Assembly (NCBI GenBank): GCA_027592785.1
Contig: JAQCLD010000038.1
Location: 1-36,792 of the forward strand
DNA from: Acidobacteriota bacterium
Lineage (GTDB): Bacteria > Acidobacteriota > Terriglobia > Bryobacterales > UBA6623
Reading direction: 5' to 3'
Length of the DNA: 36,792 nt
Shown: positions 7,894 to 14,081 of the stretch, in pieces
Layout of the letters: the number at the start of each line of letters is the position of its first letter
How positions within the stretch are numbered: position 1 is the stretch's first letter
Translations under genes and position numbers: made by a program
The notes under the pieces: model-generated
Databases searched by the model: none
Told to the model about the DNA's origin: nothing
Seen by the model: the letters and a program-made list of their open reading frames with translations, nothing else

Positions 7894-8802
7894 GTGTCAG
7901 GACGCATACTCAACGGCAATCAAATTCGCGACGAGATCCTCGCCGAGGTCAAACAAGAGATCGCGGCACTCGCCTATCCGCCCGGTCTGACCGCAGTGTT
8001 GGTCGGCGAAGATCCTGCTTCGCAGATCTACGTCCGCAACAAGATGAAGGCCTGCGAAACAGTCGGCATCCGCAGCAAGACCCTGCGCCCATCGGCTGAT
8101 ATCACCACCGAACAACTGCTGGCCATTGTCCGCGACTTGAACTCCGATGACAGCGTCGACGGCATCCTCGTGCAGCTGCCTTTGCCGCCGCAGGTCGACA
8201 CGCAGCAAGTGTTGCTTGCCGTCGATCCAGCGAAGGATGTCGACGGCTTCCACCCAGTGAACATGGGCGCATTGGCGACCGGCGCGCCGCAGCTCGTGCC
8301 CTGCACGCCGGCTGGGCTGATTGAGATCCTCAAGCGTAGCGATATTCCGATCGCCGGAAAGCAGGCGGTGGTCATCGGCCGCAGCAACATCGTCGGCAAA
8401 CCGGCCGCCTTACTGCTGTTGATGGAGAACGCGACTGTCACCATCTGTCACTCGCGCACCGCTGATCTGCCCGCCGTTTGCCGCCAAGCGGACATTCTTG
8501 TCGCAGCCATCGGGCGCGGCGCCATGGTCACCCGCGACTACATTAAACCGGGCGCGGTCGTGCTCGACGTCGGAATGAATCGCCTCACGGATGCCGCCGA
8601 TGTCGAGCGCGCTTTTTCCGCGCATCCCGCCAAGATCGCGCGTTTTCGCGAGAAGGGCACGGCCTTAGTCGGCGATGTCCACCCGGGCGACATGGAAGAG
8701 TTGTCCTCGGCCTATACGCCGGTGCCGGGCGGCGTGGGGCCGTTGACCATCGCCATGCTGATGAAGAACAGCGTGCGGGCTGCTAAACTGCGGCGCGGCT
8801 AA
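7894..8802 (+). CDS. folD: Bifunctional methylenetetrahydrofolate dehydrogenase/cyclohydrolase
   Basis: About 302 residues; cytoplasmic enzyme interconverting 5,10-methylene-, 5,10-methenyl- and 10-formyl-tetrahydrofolate with NADP+. All family landmarks are visible: VGEDPASQIYVRNKMKAC with the catalytic Tyr46 and Lys50, VDGILVQLPLP, KDVDGFHPVN, the Rossmann segment VVIGRSNIVGKPAALLLL, and the C-terminal PVPGGVGPLTIAML. GTG 7894 gives an N-terminus (MSGRILNGNQI) that aligns directly with E. coli FolD, whereas ATG 7879 sits inside a likely -10 box. It overlaps coaE by 1 nt (TAATG), so translation is probably coupled. Confidence 0.96.
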   Translation: MSGRILNGNQIRDEILAEVKQEIAALAYPPGLTAVLVGEDPASQIYVRNKMKACETVGIRSKTLRPSADITTEQLLAIVRDLNSDDSVDGILVQLPLPPQVDTQQVLLAVDPAKDVDGFHPVNMGALATGAPQLVPCTPAGLIEILKRSDIPIAGKQAVVIGRSNIVGKPAALLLLMENATVTICHSRTADLPAVCRQADILVAAIGRGAMVTRDYIKPGAVVLDVGMNRLTDAADVERAFSAHPAKIARFREKGTALVGDVHPGDMEELSSAYTPVPGGVGPLTIAMLMKNSVRAAKLRRG

Positions 8803-9407
8803 TGCTCAAAGTCGGACTCACCGGCGGACTCGCCAGCGGCAAGACGTATATCGCCTCCTGCTTGGAAGGCTTTGGCGCGCATGTTGCCTATGCCGACCAG
8901 TTCGGGCACGAAGCGCTGCGCCCCACAGGGGAAGCCTATGCCGAAGTCATCCGCGAGTTCGGCGTTGAAATTCTCGACCGCGACGGCTTCATCGACCGCG
9001 CGGCGCTGGGCGCGATCGTCTTCACCGATCAACAACAGCTTAAGAAGCTGAACGCGATCGTTCATCCGTACGTCTTCCAAAGAGAAGAAGCCTTTTTCGA
9101 TCAAGTCGCTCAAGAAGACGCCAGCGGCGTGGCGGTCATCGAGGCCGCGATCATGATCGAGATCGGCAGCTACAAACGTTATGACCGCATCGTGCTCGCC
9201 GACTGCCCGCTGGAGACGCAAATCGAACGCTTCATGGAGCGCAATAAAGCGAGCCGCGAGCAAGCTCTGCTGCGTATACATCGGCAGATGCCTCTCGAAG
9301 AAAAACGCAAGTACGCCGATTACGTCATCGACACGTCCGGGCCGATGCCCAGAACGAAGGAACTCGCGCGTGCGGTATACGTAAAACTAAGGGAAGAGGC
9401 GGCATGA
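8802..9407 (+). CDS. coaE: Dephospho-CoA kinase
   Basis: 201 residues, the usual length. It catalyses the last step of coenzyme A synthesis, ATP-dependent phosphorylation of the 3'-hydroxyl of dephospho-CoA. The P-loop GGLASGKT is at residues 8-15. Also visible are the dephospho-CoA-binding region (AYADQFGHEAL; the canonical D-A-D is here A-D-Q), LNAIVHPYV, and the C-terminal YADYVIDTSG. The lid region carries RNKASREQALLRIHRQMP, typical of the family. The start overlaps the folD stop by 1 nt, and the stop overlaps the protease start by 4 nt (ATGA). This makes it the middle of a compact operon. Confidence 0.95.
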   Translation: MLKVGLTGGLASGKTYIASCLEGFGAHVAYADQFGHEALRPTGEAYAEVIREFGVEILDRDGFIDRAALGAIVFTDQQQLKKLNAIVHPYVFQREEAFFDQVAQEDASGVAVIEAAIMIEIGSYKRYDRIVLADCPLETQIERFMERNKASREQALLRIHRQMPLEEKRKYADYVIDTSGPMPRTKELARAVYVKLREEAA

Positions 9408-10543
9408 AGAGTTCTCTCATACGACCGATCTTGCTGGCGGCGATCTTTGTGGGAGCGTTCGTCCTGGGCACGACTTCCACCGATTGGTTCCGCGAAAACA
9501 TCAGCGTCGATCCGTTTTGGACCGAGGCGGCGGCCACGACGCTGACGCAAGACGAGCTCTCTAACATCGACATCTACGAGCGCGCTTCTCCAGCGACGGT
9601 CAACATCACCAGCACGATTTTGCAGCGCAACTGGTTTTTTGAGGTCTACCCGACGAGCGAATCGGGATCGGGCTTCTTGGTCGACGGCGAAGGGCGCATC
9701 CTGACGAATGCGCACGTGATCTCCGGCAACGCCAAGATCGAAGTGACGCTTCCGGCTGACGGCGAGAACATTCGCTACGAAGCGAAGGTGCTGGCGGTTG
9801 ACGAGTTGAATGATCTTGCGTTGATTCAGATCGATGCAGACCGCGACCTGCCTTTCTTGCCGTTGGGCTCTTCGGATGAGTTGAAGGTTGGTCAAAAGGT
9901 TCTCGCTATCGGGAATCCGTTCGGCTTTGAGGGCACGTTGACGACGGGCATTATTAGTTCGGTCGGTAGGTCGATTCGGGCCGATGGAGAGAACGTCCTC
10001 GAAGACATGATTCAGACCGATGCGGCGATCAACCCGGGCAATTCGGGCGGGCCGCTGCTCAACAGCGAAGGCAACGTGATCGGTGTCAACACCGCTATAT
10101 ACGGGGCTTCGGGCAATGTCGGTATTGGGTTTGCGATGCCGATCAGTCGCGCAAAACCGTTGCTGGAGTACGTGCTCAGCGGCGGCGAGAAGCAAAAACC
10201 CGAAGATCCCGGTTTCGATTCCTTCTTCGTTTCCGGGCGGCTGGCGCAGGCGCTGAAGCTGCCTCCGGCGGGATATCTGGTGACCGAGATTGAAGCCGGT
10301 TCGGCGGCGGCGGAAGCCGGATTAAAAGGCGCCGAGCGCGAAGTCATCTTGGGCAACTACCGAATTCCTTGGGGCGGCGATTTTATCGTGGCGGTCGACG
10401 GGCGCAGGGTCAGTTCGCGGCGCTTCTTGCAACAGGCGTATGGCCTGAAACGCGGCGGCGACGAAATCCGGTTGACCGTCGTTCGCGGCACCGAAGAACT
10501 CGAGGTCGTCGTCCGGTTGCGGGCGCAACGCCTCAGGCTGTGA
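9404..10543 (+). CDS. HtrA/DegP-type trypsin-like serine protease with one PDZ domain
   Basis: 379 residues. An N-terminal hydrophobic anchor or signal (about 6-23) directs it to the envelope. The protease domain (about 55-255) has the full catalytic triad: His104 in TNAHVI, Asp137 in ELNDLALIQ and Ser214 in NPGNSGGPLL. A C-terminal PDZ domain (about 275-375) is marked by GYLVTEIEAGSAAAEAGLKG and FIVAVDGRRVSSRRF. Family members degrade or refold misfolded periplasmic proteins. It overlaps coaE by 4 nt upstream and the small cysteine-rich gene by 4 nt (GTGA) downstream, so all four genes are likely translated in series. Confidence 0.93.
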   Translation: MKSSLIRPILLAAIFVGAFVLGTTSTDWFRENISVDPFWTEAAATTLTQDELSNIDIYERASPATVNITSTILQRNWFFEVYPTSESGSGFLVDGEGRILTNAHVISGNAKIEVTLPADGENIRYEAKVLAVDELNDLALIQIDADRDLPFLPLGSSDELKVGQKVLAIGNPFGFEGTLTTGIISSVGRSIRADGENVLEDMIQTDAAINPGNSGGPLLNSEGNVIGVNTAIYGASGNVGIGFAMPISRAKPLLEYVLSGGEKQKPEDPGFDSFFVSGRLAQALKLPPAGYLVTEIEAGSAAAEAGLKGAEREVILGNYRIPWGGDFIVAVDGRRVSSRRFLQQAYGLKRGGDEIRLTVVRGTEELEVVVRLRAQRLRL

Positions 10544-10719
10544 ACGTGGGACTGTGCCTGACCTGCCGCCACGCGAGGCGCACGGTGAGCGACCGCGGCT
10601 CGGTGTTCTATCGTTGCGAGTTGGCGAAGACAAGGCTGGACTTTCCGAAGTACCCGGCGTTGCCGGTGCTGTCCTGCTCGGGCCGCCAGGCGGTCGAGGA
10701 AGACCGCTCGAAGGTATGA
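10540..10719 (+). CDS. Small four-cysteine protein, putative metal-binding
   Basis: 59 residues starting at GTG 10540, whose GTGA overlaps the htrA stop. Four cysteines are placed as C6-x2-C9, C26 and C46, with conserved-looking text around them (CLTCRHARR, GSVFYRCELA, FPKYPALPVLSCSG). The spacing suggests a small zinc- or iron-binding fold; the C-x2-C-R-H-A-R-x3-S-D-R-G-S pattern looks like a real family, but I cannot name it. A second GTG at 10546 is an alternative start. Its place as the last gene of folD-coaE-htrA suggests cotranslation rather than a specific role with HtrA. Confidence 0.65.
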   Translation: MNVGLCLTCRHARRTVSDRGSVFYRCELAKTRLDFPKYPALPVLSCSGRQAVEEDRSKV

Positions 10720-10748
10720 GTTGTCCGCGGATGTCCCGCTGATGACCG

Positions 10749-10851
10749 CGAATGTCCGCTCATGTCCGGCAGAGAAACGGTCCTAAGTTATTTAAAATAA
10801 AGAAGTAAGACTCTCACGACGGCTCTCGATTGCGAAAAATGCGGACATTCG
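10749..10851. repeat. Separated inverted repeat in the htrA operon-lipocalin gap
   Basis: CGAATGTCCGC (10749-10759) recurs as its exact reverse complement GCGGACATTCG (10841-10851), with further ATGTCC-containing near-copies at 10727-10770. The 272-nt gap 10720-10991 contains no gene; besides this and the terminator at 10864 it is featureless apart from an AT-rich patch at 10785-10805. Confidence 0.4.
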
Positions 10852-10863
10852 TGGGTTTTCAAT

Positions 10864-10896
10864 AGAAAGGCCCGCTCCTGGGGAGCGGGCCTTTCT
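10864..10896. terminator. Strong intrinsic terminator-like hairpin
   Basis: A perfect 15-bp stem (AGAAAGGCCCGCTCC / GGAGCGGGCCTTTCT) with a 3-nt loop. The A/T-rich stem ends supply a short U-run on both strands, so it may work bidirectionally. It separates the folD-htrA operon from the lipocalin gene. Confidence 0.75.
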
Positions 10897-10991
10897 GATT
10901 CCAGGTTAGCAGGAGGTGCAAGCCTTCCCCTGCCTGCGCCTCGGGCGGGGCGAAAAGCTGTACAGGGCGAGGACTTGGGGATGATGAAGGA

Positions 10992-11525
10992 ATGCGGTTT
11001 TACCTCGTGTTCCTATTTTTGGCGGTTGCGCTTGCGGCAGAGAGCGCAGGGGAGTTGAGGACGGTTGCATCAGTCGATCTGGACCGCTACTTGGGGCGCT
11101 GGTATGAGATCGCGCGGCTGCCGAACCGTTTTCAGGATGACTGCGCGGGCGAGGTGACGGCGACGTATGCGAAGCAGCCGGACGGCAAGCTGAGCGTGGC
11201 GAACGCGTGCCGCAAAGCGGACGGCAGCATGATGTCGGCAACGGGCGCGGCGCGGAAGGTCGGCGACGCCAAGTTGAAAGTGCGCTTCGCGCCAGCCTGG
11301 CTGACGTGGTTGCCGATGGTCTGGGGCGACTACTGGGTAATCGACTTGGCCGATGACTATTCGTGGGCTGTGGTTGGCGAGCCGGGCAGGGAGTATTTCT
11401 GGATTCTTTCGCGGGCGCCGGAAATGGGGGAAGGCGTCCTTCAGAGCATCGTTGAGCGAGCGGAGAAGCAGGGGTACGATTTGGCCGCGATGACACGGAC
11501 GAAACAAGTGGGCGCAGCCAACTAG
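10992..11525 (+). CDS. Blc-type bacterial lipocalin, secreted
   Basis: 177 residues. The signal peptide (about 1-16, MRFYLVFLFLAVALAA) is followed by the lipocalin signature YLGRWYEIARLPNRFQ, containing the G-x-W motif. Further family text includes VTATYAKQPDGKLSVANAC, KLKVRFAP, DYWVIDLADDYSWAVVGEP and YFWILSRAPEM. These cup-shaped proteins bind fatty acids or lysophospholipids at the outer membrane. E. coli Blc is a lipoprotein, but here no lipobox cysteine follows the leader, so it is probably periplasmic or secreted. The ATG has a purine-rich GAAGGA directly in front, closer than ideal. It stands alone between a terminator and a repeat-rich gap. Confidence 0.9.
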   Translation: MRFYLVFLFLAVALAAESAGELRTVASVDLDRYLGRWYEIARLPNRFQDDCAGEVTATYAKQPDGKLSVANACRKADGSMMSATGAARKVGDAKLKVRFAPAWLTWLPMVWGDYWVIDLADDYSWAVVGEPGREYFWILSRAPEMGEGVLQSIVERAEKQGYDLAAMTRTKQVGAAN

Positions 11526-11610
11526 ACCCGCGGTGGTTGTTTGGACGCGACCTGACGGGCGCGGGGCTATGAGGAAAGGGAAGGGGAGGGTATGGCTCGG
11601 GTTGTTGGTA

Positions 11611-11665
11611 CCCCGGGTTCGCTTCGCTGCACCCTGGGGCTAACCTTACGTCGCCCCGCTGGGGC
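11611..11665. repeat. REP-like double-hairpin element
   Basis: Two adjacent GC-rich hairpins lie 13 nt apart: CCCCGGGT / ACCCTGGGG (11611-11618 with 11631-11639, one bulged T) and GCCCC-GCT-GGGGC (11653-11665). The layout resembles interspersed REP-type repeats. Whether it recurs in the genome cannot be seen from one window. Confidence 0.45.
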
Positions 11666-11703
11666 TTGGAGCGCGCGGTGGGCGTTAATCCTGGGTTCGG
11701 ACT

Positions 11704-11751
11704 TTCGATCTGCTCGTCGAAGTCGCCACCGAGGGAGCTTCGCGGGCAGTC
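11704..11751 (+). pseudogene. Decayed fragment similar to the interior of phzF
   Basis: This 48-nt stretch matches 12217-12264 inside the intact phzF at 41 of 48 positions, in the same strand and reading phase, and reads FDLLVEVATEGASRAV against FDLLAEVASEGALRAL. No other part of the gene is recognisable and a TAG follows at 11764-11766. It is probably the relic of a second phzF-like copy or of a local partial duplication. Confidence 0.55.
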
Positions 11752-11769
11752 AACTTAGGGCGGCCTTGC

Positions 11770-11775
11770 TAGCCT
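11770..11775 (+). promoter_or_regulatory. Putative -10 element for a leaderless phzF mRNA
   Basis: TAGCCT, within TTGCTAGCCT, is followed by GGGCTC and then ATG 11782. The 6-nt spacing implies initiation at the start codon. Confidence 0.4.
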
Positions 11776-11781
11776 GGGCTC

Positions 11782-12576
11782 ATGGGCTTGGAGTACACCC
11801 TCATCGACGCCTTCACGGAGAAACCTTTCCGAGGCAACCCTGCCGTCGTTTTTCTGCTGCCCGAAGCGCGCCCGACAGAGTGGATGCAAACGGTCGCCTC
11901 GGAAATGAATCAGCCCGAAACAGCTTTCCTCGTCCGCTCCGAGGACGGCTACAACCTTCGCTGGTTCACTCCGGCTGTCGAGGTGGATCTCGCCGGACAC
12001 CCGACCCTCGCCAGCGCGCATTGGCTGTGGACGAGCGGGCAGTTGGACCTAGACACAGCCGCCCGTTTCCACACTCGCAGCGGCTTGCTGATCGCCGAGA
12101 GGCACGACGATTGGATTCGTCTCGACTTTCCGGCAACTCCCGCCATCGAGCAGCCAGCGCCTGACGGACTCGCCCAGGCGCTCGGCGCTGAGGTCCGGTG
12201 GTCAGGTAAGAGCCCTTTCGACCTGCTCGCCGAAGTCGCCAGCGAGGGCGCTCTGCGGGCACTCGAACCCAACCTGTCGGCAATCTCCCGATATCCCGTC
12301 CGCGGCGTCATCGTCACCGCCAAAGCCGCGGACCCGCCCTACGACTTCGTCTCGCGATTCTTCGCGCCGCAGTCGGGAATCAACGAAGACCCCGTTACCG
12401 GCTCCGCCCACTGCTGTTTAGGGCCCTACTGGTCTCAAAAACTCGGCAAGACGCGACTGCTCGCCTATCAGGCGTCGGCGCGTGGCGGAGTCGTGCGCCT
12501 GGACGTGCAAGAAACTCGCGTCTGCTTGGAAGGGCAAGCCGTCACCGTTGCGACAGGACGCCTTCTAGCTGGTTAG
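11782..12576 (+). CDS. PhzF-family isomerase/epimerase
   Basis: 264 residues, a full-length PhzF/DapF-fold protein of two similar halves. The catalytic glutamate is Glu46 in MNQPETAFL, followed by the family motifs RWFTPAVEVDLAGHPTLASA and, in the second half, the phosphate/anion-loop segment SGINEDPVTGSAHCCLGPYW. PhzF isomerises dihydro-hydroxyanthranilate in phenazine synthesis, but most members sit outside phenazine clusters, as here, and their substrates are unknown. No phenazine genes are nearby. The start ATG 11782 has no Shine-Dalgarno and a -10-like TAGCCT 6 nt upstream. The 3' end overlaps the convergent S41 protease gene by 4 nt. Confidence 0.9.
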   Translation: MGLEYTLIDAFTEKPFRGNPAVVFLLPEARPTEWMQTVASEMNQPETAFLVRSEDGYNLRWFTPAVEVDLAGHPTLASAHWLWTSGQLDLDTAARFHTRSGLLIAERHDDWIRLDFPATPAIEQPAPDGLAQALGAEVRWSGKSPFDLLAEVASEGALRALEPNLSAISRYPVRGVIVTAKAADPPYDFVSRFFAPQSGINEDPVTGSAHCCLGPYWSQKLGKTRLLAYQASARGGVVRLDVQETRVCLEGQAVTVATGRLLAG

Positions 12577-14054
12577 TTCTGCGCTGCCGCCGATACCGCC
12601 GCCAGTGCAGCCAACACCTGCGGATCGTGCATCGATTCAATCTGCTCGCCCCTATCGAGGCCCAACGACAAAGTTACGATCTCCTGCTCCACGCTATAGC
12701 GGATGAATTCGACATTCGCGGTCCAGATGTCGAGAGGCGGACGCGCCCCGCGCTCAGACAGGTACAACTGGAACTCATCCAGCACGTTCGGCGTGACCTT
12801 GAAATCATCCGGGATCTTCTTCCCGCCGATGTACTCCCGGGCAAAATCAAGCAGCACGCCCGAGGACTTCAGCAGGGCCTGAAATGGCGGATACAGTCGG
12901 GGACCCACAACGCGGTCGGGACGAATTCCTCCCCCGCCGGGGATTTCTTTGCCCGAATCGGTGGTGTAGGTCCGAGCCTGTTCTTCGGGATCTCCGCATT
13001 CGCTCAGTTCGTATGCGTTGCAGTCCGCAAAAGGCTTCTGGATTGGCCGGCCGCTAGGCGACAGATAATGCGCGGTGGTGAGCGCCAGGCCGGCGCTCTG
13101 AGAGAGTTCGAACACGCTCTGCACTAGGCCCTTGCCAAAACTGGATTGGCCGACCACCACCGCGCGGTCGTGATCTTGCAAGGCCCCGGTGACCAATTCC
13201 GCCGCACTCGCCGTACGTTCATCGACCAAGATCGCGATGGGGAAGCGATAAGGCTGGTTGCCCTCCGGCACTCGCACTTCATCCTGCGGGCCGTCTCTGC
13301 CCTGGATCCACAACACCCGCTGCTTCGGCTCCAGGAACATCGCCGCCAAGCGCACCGCCGATTCGACTGAGCCCCCTGGATTCTTGCGCATATCGAGCAC
13401 GACGCCCTCAAGCGACTGACCGCCAAGTTCCTCAATGGCGGCCCGTAGTTCCTGGTCCGTCGAGTGCTCAAAGCTAGCGACCTTGATGTAGGCGATCTTG
13501 TCCCTCATAAGAAAGCGCAACTGCACGCTGGGGTCGGCAACTTCCTCCGGCGTGAGCACGACCGGGATGAGCCGCGGGAAGTTGGGCCGCTTGATCATCA
13601 ACTCCACTTTCTGTCTGCGGGACTGCGACAACAAAGCGGCCAATTGATCCATGTTGAGTTGAGCCAATGGATAACCGTTCACCACCGCAAACTCATCTCC
13701 CGGAGTCAATCCAGAGCGGGCAGATGGACTTCCTTCAAGCGTTTGCAAAACGACGACACGGCCCGGCGTTATCGACAAGACGCTGCCGAAACCCGTGTCG
13801 GTGGAACTTTGCATCTGCTTGAGCGACTCGAACCGCTCGGGATCCAGGAACGCCGAGTGCGGGTCGAGAGTTCTGACCATCGCCGGCAAAGCGCCCTGAT
13901 AGAGGGCGTCCTCGGCGTTGAACGGCTCGGCGAGATTCTGTTCGAGGGCGGAGAACACGTCGGCCAAGGCGCGAACGGAATTCTCTAACTCAGGTTCAGC
14001 TGCCGTCGCTGCAAACGGCAGCGCCAACACCAGTAAAGCGAGAATAAGCTGCAT
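12573..14054 (-). CDS. S41 family C-terminal-processing-type peptidase
   Basis: 493 residues with a cleavable signal (about 1-18, ending FAATAAE). A CtpA/Prc-like N-terminal region contains LDPHSAFLDPERF, then a PDZ domain (about 85-160; GSVLSITPGRVVV, SGLTPGDEFAVVNG), then the catalytic core with LDMRKNPGGSVESAVRLA, the nucleophile Ser283 in ERTASAAELV and the general base Lys308 in FGKGLVQ. These proteases trim or degrade envelope proteins from the C-terminus using a Ser-Lys dyad. A long C-terminal extension (about 360-490) with no recognised motif follows. A perfect palindrome lies between its -10-like TATAAT and the ATG. It overlaps phzF tail to tail. Confidence 0.92.
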   Translation of the reverse strand: MQLILALLVLALPFAATAAEPELENSVRALADVFSALEQNLAEPFNAEDALYQGALPAMVRTLDPHSAFLDPERFESLKQMQSSTDTGFGSVLSITPGRVVVLQTLEGSPSARSGLTPGDEFAVVNGYPLAQLNMDQLAALLSQSRRQKVELMIKRPNFPRLIPVVLTPEEVADPSVQLRFLMRDKIAYIKVASFEHSTDQELRAAIEELGGQSLEGVVLDMRKNPGGSVESAVRLAAMFLEPKQRVLWIQGRDGPQDEVRVPEGNQPYRFPIAILVDERTASAAELVTGALQDHDRAVVVGQSSFGKGLVQSVFELSQSAGLALTTAHYLSPSGRPIQKPFADCNAYELSECGDPEEQARTYTTDSGKEIPGGGGIRPDRVVGPRLYPPFQALLKSSGVLLDFAREYIGGKKIPDDFKVTPNVLDEFQLYLSERGARPPLDIWTANVEFIRYSVEQEIVTLSLGLDRGEQIESMHDPQVLAALAAVSAAAQN

Positions 14055-14080
14055 GGTTGTCGGGCGACAACCGAATTATA
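14055..14080 (-). promoter_or_regulatory. Promoter -10 plus perfect palindrome in front of the S41 protease gene
   Basis: On the minus strand TATAAT (14075-14080) is followed 2 nt later by GGTTGTCG-CC-CGACAACC (14072-14055), which ends directly at the ATG 14054. The 8-bp palindrome would lie across the transcription start and the whole leader, suiting an operator or a start-blocking hairpin. Confidence 0.5.
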
Positions 14081-14081
14081 G

